From Spinactinospora alkalitolerans (GTDB taxonomy: Bacteria > Actinomycetota > Actinomycetes > Streptosporangiales > Streptosporangiaceae): a stretch of 64,000 bases of DNA. The stretch lies in the NCBI RefSeq assembly GCF_013408795.1, contig NZ_JACCCC010000001.1:1550001-1614000 (forward strand), read 5' to 3'. Position 1 is the stretch's first letter. Each line of letters opens with the position of its first letter. The position numbers and the translations under genes were made by a program. Below are positions 47,590 through 56,538 of the stretch, piece after piece. The notes beneath the pieces are model-generated. The model did no database searches and had not been told where the DNA came from. It was given only the letters and a program-made list of their open reading frames with translations.

Positions 47590-48411
47590 ATGCCCTCCTC
47601 CACGCGCGTGCGCCCGCCGCTCCTGCCCGTCCTCCTGGCCCGAGTCCGGGTGCCGCTCATGTGGGGCGGGGCGCTCCTGCTCGCCTTCGGCGGGCTGCTG
47701 CACCTGTCGTGGTGGGTGCGGGGTCCGGTGTTCGCCATCGGACTGCTGGTCTACCTGCGGTTGGGCCGGGTGCGCGGCGAACCGAGGACGGTCGCGCCGC
47801 CGGTGCGCGGGCGGTGGATGGCGCTGAGCAGCCCCGCCGACCACGTCCCCAGCCAGGGCATGCACGCCTACGGCCAGACCTACGCCGTCGGGCTCGTCGC
47901 CGAACCCGGCGACGGTTCCCGCCCCGATATCGGGTGGCGGCCGCTGAGCCGGGCGCCCGAGGACTTCCCCGGCTTCGGCGCGCCCGTGTACGCGCCGGTC
48001 GACGGCGTGGTGGTGCGCGCGCACGATCGGCAGCGCGACCACCGCAGCCGCACCTCCTGGCCGTGGCTGTTCGGCATGATCGCCGAGAGCGCGGTCCGGG
48101 AACTGCGCGGCCCCGCCGGTCTGCTGGGCAACCACGTGGTCATCGATCTCGGCGACGGCGCCTTCGCCGCGCTGGCCCATCTGAAGAAGGGATCGCTGCT
48201 GGTGCGCCCGGGCGACCGGGTCGCGGTCGGCGATCCCGTCGCGCGCTGCGGCAATTCGGGGAGCTCGACCGAACCCCAGGTGCGCTTCCAGCTCATGGAC
48301 GCCCCGCGCGCCTGGCTCGCGGCGGGGCTGCCGTTCCGCTGGCCGGCGGAGGCGTGCGCCGACCTGTCCGACGCGGGTCTGCCCGAGGCATGGCGGCCGT
48401 TCCGGGTCTGA
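47590..48411 (+). CDS. LytM/M23-like protein with altered zinc-site residues
   Basis: A 273-residue protein with one or two N-terminal membrane helices (about 13-57) and a LytM-like domain. The fold is recognisable from QTYAVGLVAEP near 96, GAPVYAPVDGVVVRAHD near 132, NHVVIDLGDG near 181, LAHLKKGSLLVRPGDRVAVG near 196-216 and GNSGSSTEPQVRFQLMD near 221-237. In active M23 enzymes the HxH motif falls at the QVR position (residues 230-232) and an aspartate is expected where the glycine of YAVG stands, so catalytic zinc binding is probably lost. It may then act as a peptidoglycan-binding or regulatory protein. The ribosome site GGAGG is unusually close to the ATG at 47590. Confidence 0.82.
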   Translation: MPSSTRVRPPLLPVLLARVRVPLMWGGALLLAFGGLLHLSWWVRGPVFAIGLLVYLRLGRVRGEPRTVAPPVRGRWMALSSPADHVPSQGMHAYGQTYAVGLVAEPGDGSRPDIGWRPLSRAPEDFPGFGAPVYAPVDGVVVRAHDRQRDHRSRTSWPWLFGMIAESAVRELRGPAGLLGNHVVIDLGDGAFAALAHLKKGSLLVRPGDRVAVGDPVARCGNSGSSTEPQVRFQLMDAPRAWLAAGLPFRWPAEACADLSDAGLPEAWRPFRV

Positions 48412-48516
48412 GGCCGCGCCCCTCGCCCACCCTCGAGGTGCCGATGCTCACCGCCCTGAACTGCGCCGATACGGTGATAGCGACAAACGGGCGAATCGGC
48501 GCGAAAGGGGTGGAAC

Positions 48517-49059
48517 GTGGTGACGCCGTCAGGCGGGCCGTGCCGGCTCGTGGTGTGCCGGGGCTGCTGCTGCGGCACGAAGAAGAAGCGCCCCGGCGTT
48601 GACCACAAGGGCCAACTGGCGCGGTTGAGCGCCCTGGGCGACCACGAGGGCAGAGCGGTCCCGGTGCGCCTCAGCACGTGTCTGGGCATCTGCTTCAAGG
48701 CCAACGTCGTGGTGGTCCAGCCCTCCTCGGCCGGTCGCGCCGCGGGAGGGCGGCCGGTATGGCTCGGCGACTTCACCGAGGACCGGCTGATCGACGACCT
48801 CGACGACTGGATCTTCGCCGGCGGCCCGGGGATCGCCCCTCTCCCCACCACCCTGGAGCCCCACCTGACCGGCAAGGACGCCAAGAAGCCGAAGAAGGAC
48901 AAAAAGGACAAGAAGGCCGAGAAGGAAAAGAAGAAGGCCAAAAAGGACAAGAAGGAGCAGAAGGTCGACAGGCCCGAGAAGAAGAAGGACCGCCGGGACG
49001 GGCCGACCGGGAAGGGCGCCAAGGAGAAATCCGGAAAGAAAAAGAAGTCGAAGAAGTGA
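48517..49059 (+). CDS. thioredoxin-like [2Fe-2S] protein with lysine-rich tail
   Basis: A 180-residue protein. The first 110 residues resemble thioredoxin-like [2Fe-2S] ferredoxins: CRGCCCGTKKK near 14 and STCLGICFKANVVVV near 53 hold the candidate cluster cysteines. Residues about 116-180 are almost wholly lysine with Asp/Glu, for example KKDKKDKKAEKEKKKAKK. That tail should be an extended, highly positive chain able to bind RNA, DNA, ribosomes or the membrane surface. GTG 48517 has AAAGGGG 6 nt upstream; GTG 48520 is the next codon. Partner and role unknown. Confidence 0.75.
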   Translation: MVTPSGGPCRLVVCRGCCCGTKKKRPGVDHKGQLARLSALGDHEGRAVPVRLSTCLGICFKANVVVVQPSSAGRAAGGRPVWLGDFTEDRLIDDLDDWIFAGGPGIAPLPTTLEPHLTGKDAKKPKKDKKDKKAEKEKKKAKKDKKEQKVDRPEKKKDRRDGPTGKGAKEKSGKKKKSKK

Positions 49060-49270
49060 CGCCCGATCGCTCCTGCTGCTCCGATTCGGCCTTCCCGGCC
49101 CCGCCGCACCCGCACGGGACGCTGCGCGCCGACGACAGCCTCACCAGGTCGGCGGGACCACGGCAGGGCCCGGAAGCAGTCCCCGTCTTGCCCCGTCAAC
49201 GATCTGGAGTGTGCACACGCACCGGGAAAAGCGGATGCAGCTCTCCCGGCCGGTGGTGGACACTGGGGTG

Positions 49271-50029
49271 ATGGATCGGACTCGCGAGGTCGTGGGACTG
49301 GTCGGCGACGTGCTGGGCCGTGAGGCCATCGGCACCTACCTGCACGGATCCTGCGTGCTCGGCGGCCTCAAACCGGCCAGCGACGTGGACGTCCTCGTCG
49401 TCTCCCGGCGGCGCATGGACGATCGGCGGCGACGGGCACTCCTCGGCGGACTGCTCACGATCTCCGGTCTCGCGGACGGGACCCGCCCGATCGAACTCAC
49501 CGTGGTCGTCCAGTCCGAGGTCCGCCCGTGGAGGTTCCCGCCGACCGGTGACTTCCTGTACGGCGAGTGGCTGCGCGAGGAGTTCGAGGCCGGTGCGGTC
49601 CCTCGGCCGGAACCGATGCCGGATCTGGCCCTGCTGATCACGACGGTGCTGGCCGGAGACCATCCCCTCTCCGGTCCGCCGCCGGCGCAGGTCCTGGACC
49701 CCGTGCCGCACGCGGACCTGCTCCGGGCGAGCGTGGCGGGCATCCCCGACCTGCTCGACGAACTGGACGGCGACACCCGCAACGTCGTGCTGACCTTGGC
49801 TCGCATCTGGACCACGCTCGCCACCGGCGAGATCAAGCCGAAGGACGCCGCCGCCGACTGGGCCCTGGCCCGGCTCCCGCCGGAGTGCCGCCCCGTCCTG
49901 GAGCACGCCAAGGAGCTGTATCTCAACCGCCGCTACTCCGAGGAGGGCTGGAGCGGCGAGTTGAGGGCACAGGTGCGTCCGCACGTGGACCGGGTGCTCA
50001 CCGAGATCGACCGGCTGTCGCGCCGCTGA
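49271..50029 (+). CDS. AadA-like aminoglycoside nucleotidyltransferase family protein
   Basis: A 252-residue protein with an N-terminal nucleotidyltransferase domain, motif HGSCVLGGLKPASDVDVLVV near residues 25-44 (two metal-binding aspartates), and a C-terminal helical domain with LTLARIWTTLATGEI KPKDAAADWA, the layout of AadA/ANT(3'')(9) streptomycin-spectinomycin adenylyltransferases. Chromosomal actinomycete members are common; whether this one gives resistance is untested. ATG 49271 lacks a strong ribosome site; GACACT about 8 nt upstream suggests a leaderless start. Confidence 0.85.
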   Translation: MDRTREVVGLVGDVLGREAIGTYLHGSCVLGGLKPASDVDVLVVSRRRMDDRRRRALLGGLLTISGLADGTRPIELTVVVQSEVRPWRFPPTGDFLYGEWLREEFEAGAVPRPEPMPDLALLITTVLAGDHPLSGPPPAQVLDPVPHADLLRASVAGIPDLLDELDGDTRNVVLTLARIWTTLATGEIKPKDAAADWALARLPPECRPVLEHAKELYLNRRYSEEGWSGELRAQVRPHVDRVLTEIDRLSRR

Positions 50030-50424
50030 GGCCCGCAGCCGCGCGCGGTGCGGTCGAAGCCGGCACGTCGCACCCTTGAGCCCTTCATCGTGCGCGGTGG
50101 TCGCTCTCGACCCGGTGCAGGGCGAGGACGGCCTGCACGATCTCCGGTGGGGTGTCGAATCCCGGTCGGCTCCTGTTCCACCGGGAGCGTTCCTCCACAC
50201 CGGTCCATGCCGACTCGCAGCGGCCGTGGCCGGGGCGCCGTCACGATGAAGAGGGCTCCGGGACCGGGGGTTGGAGCGCGTTCCGGGGGCGAGGGCCGTG
50301 CTCGTCCGGGCCCGCGAGGGCGGGACGCTTCCATTCCCTCCTCGGGGTGAGACAAGGGTCATAATAAATGCGCTTTGCGAAAATTTGCGCAGTGTGCAAA
50401 TATTGTCGGTGTCGGAAGTCGGGG
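50030..50424. other. 395-bp intergenic region with TetR promoter
   Basis: No gene is evident. The last 80 bp are AT-rich and hold CATAAT at 50360-50365 (possible -10) and the inverted repeat listed separately. Confidence 0.5.
50384..50400. promoter_or_regulatory. candidate TetR operator
   Basis: TTTGCGCA-G-TGTGCAAA has 8-bp arms with one mismatch. It lies 25 bp before the TetR start and just after a possible -10 element, well placed for autorepression. Confidence 0.6.
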
Positions 50425-51015
50425 GTGGACGCCTTGGGGCTGCGGGAGCGCAAGAAGCAGGCGACGCGACGGGCGCTGCAGCACGAGGCGCTGCGGCTGG
50501 CCGCGGAGGACGGGCTGGAGAACGTCACGGTCGAAGGCATCGCCGCGGCCGCCGACGTCTCGGCGCGGACGTTCTTCAACTACTTCTCCTCCAAGGAGGA
50601 GGCGCTGGTCGGAGACGGGCCGCCGCAGCCGGGGCCCGAGGCGATGCGGATCTTCGCCGAAGGGGGACCGACCGGCGAGACGGTGGAGGACCTGAAACTG
50701 CTCCTGACATCGCCCTTCGAGGAGTACGCGCCGTCGATCGAGGAGGTCCGGTGGCGCAAGGAGCTGATGGCGCGCTACCCGGAGCTGCTCCGCCCCCAGT
50801 TCATGACCGCGTTCATCGAAACGGAGCGCGCCATAGCCGTCGCCGTCGCCGAACGCACCGGTGACGACCCCGACGCCGTCCGGCCGCAGTTGACCGCGGC
50901 CGTCGGCACAGCGGCCATGCGGTTCTCCATGCGGCGCTGGGTGTGCAACGGCGGCCGCGGCGAGCTGCACGGCATCCTCGCCGAAACCTTCGACGTACTG
51001 AAGCAGGGGATCTGA
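50425..51015 (+). CDS. TetR/AcrR-family regulator
   Basis: A 196-residue TetR-family repressor: LRERKKQATRRALQHEALRL followed by the helix-turn-helix VTVEGIAAAADVSARTFFNYF (about 30-50), the characteristic recognition helix of the family. The C-terminal domain should bind a drug-like or metabolic ligand. GTG 50425 has GGAAGTCGGG upstream; the longer upstream frame would begin within the operator and is unlikely. The DHA2 efflux gene begins 148 bp downstream on the same strand, so this repressor probably controls it. Confidence 0.92.
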   Translation: MDALGLRERKKQATRRALQHEALRLAAEDGLENVTVEGIAAAADVSARTFFNYFSSKEEALVGDGPPQPGPEAMRIFAEGGPTGETVEDLKLLLTSPFEEYAPSIEEVRWRKELMARYPELLRPQFMTAFIETERAIAVAVAERTGDDPDAVRPQLTAAVGTAAMRFSMRRWVCNGGRGELHGILAETFDVLKQGI

Positions 51016-51162
51016 CCCCGGCCTCGTCCGGCCCCCCTTCCGCCGGGACCTGACCCGCCCGGCCGTGTTCGACCGCGAGCACCGCGGTGGCGCACGCCGT
51101 CCTGACCATGACCTCAGGCCACGCGTGGGCGTGACCTTCGCGACACCAGGAGCATTCGCCCA

Positions 51163-52770
51163 ATGAGTACGACCACCGCGCGATCCGCGCCCGAGCCGGA
51201 ACCGGAGGCGTCCGGCGCGAATCCAGGCCCCAGACAGGTCAAGCTGATCTTCGTCGGCGTGATGCTGACGATGCTGCTGGGCGCGCTGGACCAGACCATC
51301 GTCTCCACGGCGCTGCCGACCATCGTCGGCGAACTCAACGGGCTGGAGCACCTGTCCTGGGTGGTCACGGCCTACATGCTCGCCGCGACCATCGGAATGC
51401 CGATCTACGGCAAGGCCGGCGACCTCTTCGGCCGCAAGAGCGTCTTCCAGTTCGCCATCGTGGTCTTCCTGATCGGCTCGGTGCTGTGCGGCATCGCCCA
51501 GGACATGACCCAGCTCATCGTCTTCCGCGCCGTCCAGGGCATCGGCGGCGGCGGGCTGATGATCGGCGCGCAGGCCATCATCGCCGACGTCGTCTCGGCC
51601 CGCGAGCGCGGCAAGTACATGGGCTTCATGGGCGCGGTCTTCGGCCTGTCCTCGGTGGCCGGTCCGCTGCTGGGCGGATTCTTCACCGACCAGATGGACT
51701 GGCGCTGGATCTTCTACATCAACCTGCCGCTGGGCGCGGTCGCGCTCGTCGTCACCGCCGTGGTGCTGCGGCTGCCCAAGCCCTCCGGGCCCAAGCCCAG
51801 GCTGGACTACCTCGGCACCGCCCTGCTCGCCGCAGCCAGCGCCGCCGTCATCCTGGCCACCAGTTGGGGCGGCAACGAGTACGCGTGGAGCGACCCGGTG
51901 ATCCTCGGCCTGGCCGCCGCCGCGGTCGCCGCCGCAGCGCTGTTCGTGGTCGTGGAGCGCCGCGCCGCCGAGCCGATCATCCCGCTGCGCCTCTTCGCCG
52001 ACCGCGACTTCGTGCTCGCCTCGATCATCGGCGTCACCGTCGGCATCGCGATGTTCAGCACGGTCTCCTACCTGCCGACCTTCCTGCAGATGGTCAACGG
52101 CGCGACGGCCACGGAATCGGGCCTGCTGATGCTGCCGATGGTGGCCGGCATGCTGACGGCGACCATCGGCACCGGCCGGATCATCTCGGCCACCGGCCGG
52201 TACAAGAAGTGGCCGATCATCGGCACGGCGGTCATCATGGTCGGCCTGGTCCTGCTGTCGCAGATGGACGCCGACACGCCCTACCTGTTCAACGCGTCCG
52301 GCATGCTGGTGCTGGGTCTCGGGGTGGGCTCGGTGATGCAGAACCTCATCCTGATCGTGCAGAACACCGCTGCAAAGCGCGACCTGGGCACCGCGACGTC
52401 GGCGACCAACTACTTCCGGCAGATCGGCGCGTCCTTCGGCATCTCCGTCTTCGGCGCGCTGTTCGTCGGCAGGCTCAACGACCAGATGGCGTCCCTGCCG
52501 CCGGAGGCCGCGGGAGGCATTCAGGTCCAGGGCGGCGAGGCCGGGATCAGCTCGCTGACCCCCGAGATGCTCAAGGCGTTCCCGCCGCAGGTGCAGGACT
52601 TCATCGTGCGGGCCTTCGCCGAGGCGATGCCGCCGATCTTCCTCTTCGCCGTCCCGATCGCGTTCGTCGGTTTCGTGCTCTCCTTCTTCGTCACCGAGAA
52701 GCCGCTGTCGACGCAGGTCGGCCCGGCCCAGGAGGAGACCGCCGGAACCACCGAGCCGGCCGGGGTCTAG
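51163..52770 (+). CDS. DHA2-family MFS drug exporter (EmrB/QacA type)
   Basis: A 535-residue 14-helix major facilitator. DHA2 features are LGALDQTIVSTALPTI near 39, GKAGDLFGRKSVF (loop 2-3) near 84, RAVQGIGGGGLMIGAQAII near 120 and GPLLGGFF in helix 5. It should expel drugs or small molecules using the proton gradient. A TetR regulator precedes it on the same strand. Start ATG 51163 gives a short acidic N-terminus before helix 1. A 14-bp hairpin terminator follows, shared with the convergent ABC exporter gene. Confidence 0.94.
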   Translation: MSTTTARSAPEPEPEASGANPGPRQVKLIFVGVMLTMLLGALDQTIVSTALPTIVGELNGLEHLSWVVTAYMLAATIGMPIYGKAGDLFGRKSVFQFAIVVFLIGSVLCGIAQDMTQLIVFRAVQGIGGGGLMIGAQAIIADVVSARERGKYMGFMGAVFGLSSVAGPLLGGFFTDQMDWRWIFYINLPLGAVALVVTAVVLRLPKPSGPKPRLDYLGTALLAAASAAVILATSWGGNEYAWSDPVILGLAAAAVAAAALFVVVERRAAEPIIPLRLFADRDFVLASIIGVTVGIAMFSTVSYLPTFLQMVNGATATESGLLMLPMVAGMLTATIGTGRIISATGRYKKWPIIGTAVIMVGLVLLSQMDADTPYLFNASGMLVLGLGVGSVMQNLILIVQNTAAKRDLGTATSATNYFRQIGASFGISVFGALFVGRLNDQMASLPPEAAGGIQVQGGEAGISSLTPEMLKAFPPQVQDFIVRAFAEAMPPIFLFAVPIAFVGFVLSFFVTEKPLSTQVGPAQEETAGTTEPAGV

Positions 52771-52799
52771 GACCGGCCCCGAGCCGGCGGGGACGACGC

Positions 52800-52833
52800 G
52801 GGAGGGCGGGCGCCCGTGCGCGCCCGCCCTCCC
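52800..52833. terminator. bidirectional terminator between efflux and ABC genes
   Basis: GGGAGGGCGGGCGC pairs perfectly with GCGCCCGCCCTCCC around a 6-nt loop. Confidence 0.8.
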
Positions 52834-52854
52834 GCCGGCCTCAGGGGCCGTGAC

Positions 52855-54753
52855 TCACCGGGCGGCGCCGCGCTTCTCCTGCGCGGCGAACTGGGTGCGG
52901 TACAGGGCGGTGTACAGGCCGCCGTGCGCGAGCAGCTCCTCGTGCGTGCCGCGCTCCAGGAGCCGGCCGTCCTCCAGGACGAGGATCTGGTCGGCCTCGC
53001 GCACGGTGGCCAGCCGGTGCGCGATGACCAGCGAGGTGCGCCCGGCCAGCGCGGTGCGCAGCGCCTCCTGCACCGCCGCCTCGGACTCGGAGTCCAGGTG
53101 CGCGGTCGCCTCGTCCAGCACCACCACCGAGGGCGCCTTGAGCAGCAGCCGGGCGATCGCCAGCCGCTGCTTCTCCCCGCCGGAGAGCCGGTAGCCGCGG
53201 TCGCCGACCATCGTCTCCAACCCGTCCGGCAGCGCGTCCAGCAGGTGGCCGAGCTGCGCGGCGCGCATCGCCGCGATCAGCTCGTCGTCGTCGGCGTCGG
53301 GCCGGGCGTAGCGCAGGTTGGCGCCGACGGTGTCGTGGAAGAGCTGGGTGTCCTGGGTGACGACGCCGACGGTGTCGCGCAGCGACTGGCCCTCGACGCC
53401 GCGCAGGTCCAGCCCGCCGATGCGCACCGACCCCTCAGTGGGGTCGTACAGCCGGGAGACCAGGTGGGTCAGCGTCGTCTTGCCCGCCCCCGAGGGGCCC
53501 ACGAGCGCCACCAGTTGCCCGGGGGCAGCGGCGAAGGAGACCTCGCTGAGCACCTGGGTGTCGTCGAGGGTCTCGGCGTGCGGCATGAGCTCCAGGGAAT
53601 CCAGCGAGGACTCCTCGGCCGAGGGGTAGCGGAAGGAGACCCGGTCGAACTCCACCCGCAGTGGACCTTCGGGCAGCGGGGCCGCATCGGGCGCGTCCTC
53701 GATCATCGGCTTCAGGTCCAGGATCTCGAAGACCCGGTCGAAGCTGACCAGCGCCGTCATCACCTCCACGTGCACGTTGGACAGCGCGGTGATCGGCCCG
53801 TACAGCCGCGTCAGCAGCGTCGTGAGCGCGACCAGGGTGCCCAGCTCGAAGGCGCCGCCGATCACCAGGTTGCCGCCGATGCCGTAGACCGTGGCCGTCG
53901 CCAGCGCCGTGATCAGGCCGATCAGGGTGAACAGCAGGCCGCCGAAGACCGACTGGGTGACACCGATGTCGCGCACCATCCCGGCGCGCCGGGCGAACCC
54001 CCTGCTCTCCTCCTCCGGCCGGCCGTACAGCTTCACCAGCATGGCGCCGCCCACGTTGAACCGCTCGGTCATCAGCGAGCTCATCTCGGCGTTGAGCTCC
54101 ATCCCGTCGCGCGAGACCGTGGCGACCTTGCGCCCGATGAACTTGGCGGGGAGCACGAACAGCGGGACCAGCAGCAGCGCCACCAGGGTGATCTGCCAGG
54201 ACAGCGCCATCATCGTCACCAGCACCGCGACGGCGCTGATCAGGTTGGACACCACCGACTGCAGTACCGAGGTGATCGCCCGCTGGGCCCCCACGACGTC
54301 GGTGTTGAGCCTGCTGATCAGCGAACCGGTCTGGGTCCGGGTGAAGAACGCCAGCGGCATCCGCTGGACGTGCGTGAAGACCTGCGTACGCAGCAGGTAG
54401 ATGACGCCCTCGCCGATCCGGGCCGACAGCCACCGGCCGGTGAGGCCGAGGACCGACTCCAGCAGCGCCAGCGCGCCGACGGCCAGCGCCAGCCCGGTCA
54501 CCAGTGAGGCGTCCCCATGGGCGATCCCGCGGTCGATGATGGCCTTCAGCAGCAGCGGGTTGGCCACCACGATCCCGGCGCTGAACGACGTGACCAGCAG
54601 GAACACCACGATGGACCGCCAGTGCGGCCGTGCGTAGCCGATGATGCGCCCGATGGTGCCCGGCGGCAGGCGCGCGCCCCTCGCCGCGCCGTCGTTGACG
54701 AGTGCTCTGAAGGCGGGCGGTCCGCCCATCATCATTGCCATGCCCGGCCCCAT
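52855..54753 (-). CDS. ABC exporter, fused membrane and ATPase domains
   Basis: A 632-residue half-transporter of the type IV exporter group (BmrA/LmrA-like). Six membrane helices lie in about 45-320. The nucleotide-binding domain has Walker A VGPSGAGKTT near 428, Q-loop VTQDTQLFHD, signature RLSGGEKQRLAIARLL near 529 and Walker B SVVVLDEATAHLDSES. It should work as a homodimer. The substrate is unknown. The unusual N-terminus MAMMMGG and the insert about 385-398 (EESSLDSLELMPHAETL) between the domains are distinctive. ATG 54753 is the first in frame; ATG 54741 is also possible. Confidence 0.93.
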   Translation of the reverse strand: MGPGMAMMMGGPPAFRALVNDGAARGARLPPGTIGRIIGYARPHWRSIVVFLLVTSFSAGIVVANPLLLKAIIDRGIAHGDASLVTGLALAVGALALLESVLGLTGRWLSARIGEGVIYLLRTQVFTHVQRMPLAFFTRTQTGSLISRLNTDVVGAQRAITSVLQSVVSNLISAVAVLVTMMALSWQITLVALLLVPLFVLPAKFIGRKVATVSRDGMELNAEMSSLMTERFNVGGAMLVKLYGRPEEESRGFARRAGMVRDIGVTQSVFGGLLFTLIGLITALATATVYGIGGNLVIGGAFELGTLVALTTLLTRLYGPITALSNVHVEVMTALVSFDRVFEILDLKPMIEDAPDAAPLPEGPLRVEFDRVSFRYPSAEESSLDSLELMPHAETLDDTQVLSEVSFAAAPGQLVALVGPSGAGKTTLTHLVSRLYDPTEGSVRIGGLDLRGVEGQSLRDTVGVVTQDTQLFHDTVGANLRYARPDADDDELIAAMRAAQLGHLLDALPDGLETMVGDRGYRLSGGEKQRLAIARLLLKAPSVVVLDEATAHLDSESEAAVQEALRTALAGRTSLVIAHRLATVREADQILVLEDGRLLERGTHEELLAHGGLYTALYRTQFAAQEKRGAAR

Positions 54754-54893
54754 TTCCGCTCATGTGCCGACGTATCGGACGATCACCTCAACGCGGCCGG
54801 TCACCGGGAGCTTCCCGCGTGGCAGGGTGCGGACACGGGGCCGGGCGGGCGGGAATAAATCCAGGCCGGTCGGGGGCGCGCCCGGCGCGCCGG

Positions 54894-55397
54894 TCACAGC
54901 GAGCGGGTGAGCTGGCCCAGCGTCGCGCTCGTCGAGCGGCCCTCGGTCAGCGGGAGTTCCCAGGCCTGCGCCCCCAGGGCCGCGGCGCCGCGCTGCTTGG
55001 CCTCGGCGTAGGGGTCGCCGCTGGTGTAGGCCAGCGCCGCCGGGCGCAGTGGGCGCAGCAGCTCGGCGTAGTGCTCCCAGTCGGTGACGTCCGGGGAGCC
55101 GGAGATGGTGAAGACCCCGTCGACGCAGGCCAGCGCGGCGAGCACCTCGGCGCGCTCCTCGGCCGGGTTGACGGGGCGCCCCGGCCCCTTCCACGCGCGC
55201 ACGCGCTCGTCCGCCTCGACCCCGACGACCAGGGGGAACCCTCGCTCGCGGATGGCGGAGAGATAGCGCACGTGCCCGACGTGCAGGACGTCGAAGACTC
55301 CGGTGACGATCACGGGGCCGGCCGTCGGCGACGGCGGGGAAAACCAGTTCAGCGTCAGCGCGGGCGCACTGCCCCGCGGCGGATCGGTCCTCGTCAT
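54894..55397 (-). CDS. cytidylyltransferase-fold (RfaE C-domain-like) nucleotidyltransferase
   Basis: A 167-residue protein of the nucleotidyltransferase superfamily: [19 protein letters not shown] near 31-49 holds the HxGH ATP/CTP-binding motif, followed by [20 protein letters not shown]. The C-terminal ISTxxT-type motif appears as GRSTSATLG near 153. It resembles the ADP-heptose synthase C-domain or glycerol-3-phosphate cytidylyltransferases, but the second substrate cannot be assigned. Start is ATG 55397 (with GGTGGAG just upstream) or ATG 55409. It lies at the chromosomal side of the integrated element. Confidence 0.8.
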   Translation of the reverse strand: MTRTDPPRGSAPALTLNWFSPPSPTAGPVIVTGVFDVLHVGHVRYLSAIRERGFPLVVGVEADERVRAWKGPGRPVNPAEERAEVLAALACVDGVFTISGSPDVTDWEHYAELLRPLRPAALAYTSGDPYAEAKQRGAAALGAQAWELPLTEGRSTSATLGQLTRSL

Positions 55398-55579
55398 CAC
55401 TCCACCCATCAGCACGGCGCGCGGGCCGGCCGCGACGCGGGCGGAGCCGCCATCGCGCCGGTCGAACGGGCGACGGCGCCCGATCAAAGAACATACCCCG
55501 CGCACCAGGCTATTCCCCCGCCGCGGCACGCCGCCGTCCGATCCCCGCCATCCCTGCGGCACGACCGCCGACACGACCG

Positions 55580-55618
55580 AGGGCCAGGCGTTCCCGGCAT
55601 CGGGGACGACCTGGCCCT
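55580..55618 (-). terminator. nested hairpin downstream of the tRNA-Gly remnant
   Basis: AGGGCCAGG pairs with CCTGGCCCT, with an inner TTCCC/GGGGA pairing in the loop. It lies 9 bp beyond the CCA end of the tRNA fragment and would end tRNA transcription on the minus strand. Confidence 0.6.
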
Positions 55619-55626
55619 TGCTGCTG

Positions 55627-55670
55627 TGGAGCGGGCGACGGGAATCGAACCCGCACGACCAGCTTGGAAG
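55627..55670 (-). other. 3' fragment of a tRNA-Gly(UCC) gene: left attachment site
   Basis: On the minus strand this 44-nt stretch reads from the anticodon loop CTTCCAA and stem GCTGG, through the T arm GCGGG-TTCGATT-CCCGT, to the acceptor CGCCCGC-T-CCA. Sequence 5' of it does not pair as an anticodon stem, D arm or acceptor, so only the 3' half of the tRNA is present. Integrative elements recombine at tRNA 3' ends, so this is the left junction; the intact tRNA should be restored at the right end, outside the window. Confidence 0.8.
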
Positions 55671-55736
55671 ATCGCTGACCCGCCGATCGGTCGATCTGTG
55701 AGAGGGCTCACCTGCAACGGAACCGGCCGTCGCTCC

Positions 55737-55805
55737 CTGAGTGAGCTCTCTGAGTGACCGTGAGTCCCCGTGATCCTTCCCCTCAACGGGCACGCAACGG
55801 GCACG
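55737..55805. repeat. short direct repeats near the attachment site
   Basis: CTGAGTGA occurs at 55737-55744 and 55750-55757, followed by GTGAGT and GTGA echoes. CAACGGGCACG is tandemly repeated at 55784-55794 and 55795-55805. Their place within 135 bp of the core suggests arm-type binding sites for the integrase or excisionase. Confidence 0.6.
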
Positions 55806-55813
55806 GATCCCGG

Positions 55814-56119
55814 TTACCGGCTGAGGCGGTAGGTCGCTCCTGGGGAGTCCGGCCGCCATCCCTCGTCGAGTGCTGCCCGGATGCTCGCGGCGACGGCCGC
55901 AGGGGTGATCGCGGTGGCGGATGCTCCCATCCAGTTGCCCGGATGCGGGTGCGGGGTGGTGACCACGAGTGTCCGCCCGGGGCTGTCGGCGAGTTCGACG
56001 GCGAAGGTCATGGGCGCCTGACCTATGCCCTGGCTGTAGGTGGGACGGCTGCGCACCCGCCACCGGTAGGCGACGCCATCGACCGTGATGATCCGTGAAC
56101 CCTTCTGAGGCAGCGCCAT
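55814..56119 (-). CDS. hypothetical mobile-element protein with YRWR motif
   Basis: A 101-residue protein, [20 protein letters not shown] near residues 11-30, [16 protein letters not shown] near 38, then HPGNWMGA and [20 protein letters not shown] near 72-91. The regular mix of strands and a C-terminal helix indicates a folded domain. Proteins with this layout recur on actinomycete elements and chromosomes as unassigned families, as far as I recall. ATG 56119 has AGAAGGG nearby upstream on the minus strand. First gene inside the element. Confidence 0.65.
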   Translation of the reverse strand: MALPQKGSRIITVDGVAYRWRVRSRPTYSQGIGQAPMTFAVELADSPGRTLVVTTPHPHPGNWMGASATAITPAAVAASIRAALDEGWRPDSPGATYRLSR

Positions 56120-56538
56120 ATGCCTTCCGCCGCTCCGGTAGGGGCCAAGGGTGCCCCCGAGATAGTGGGGCGCTCATGCTCGCCTACAGCGACGCACACG
56201 GCAACCCCAGCGGTGAGCAACCACGGTCCCGGTCCGAGGTGCTCGATCGCGTCGGCGCCTCAGCCTCAGACAGTCAGAGTCGCGCGATCGAGTGCCTCGG
56301 GACCCAGAACGCCGGATCGACAGCGCGGAAGACTCAGAGGTCGCTGTGGCGCTTCTGAGAGCCGACCAACGCGACGGCGCGTCCCTGCGGGGCCGGATGA
56401 GTTGCGGTCGGCCTTCGCCTCAATCCATCCCGGCGTCCGTCCGCACGCTCGGGACCGGGCGCCAGCCCGCAGCCCGAGCGCGCGGACGGCAAGCCGGTAG
56501 CGACGGCGCGAAGCGCCGTCGTCTTGATCTCATACAGC
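56120..56538. other. 419-bp region without a convincing gene
   Basis: Overlapping plus-strand frames (for example 56120-56500) are serine/proline/arginine-rich, lack ribosome sites and look like chance frames. GC falls toward the right end. Confidence 0.5.

Noticed and set aside
55627-55720. Complete tRNA gene at the element boundary
   Set aside because: Only the half from the anticodon loop to CCA is tRNA-like; the 5' sequence cannot form the D arm or acceptor stem.
56095-56500. Plus-strand open frames inside the element
   Set aside because: Low-complexity composition, no ribosome site, mutually overlapping in different frames.
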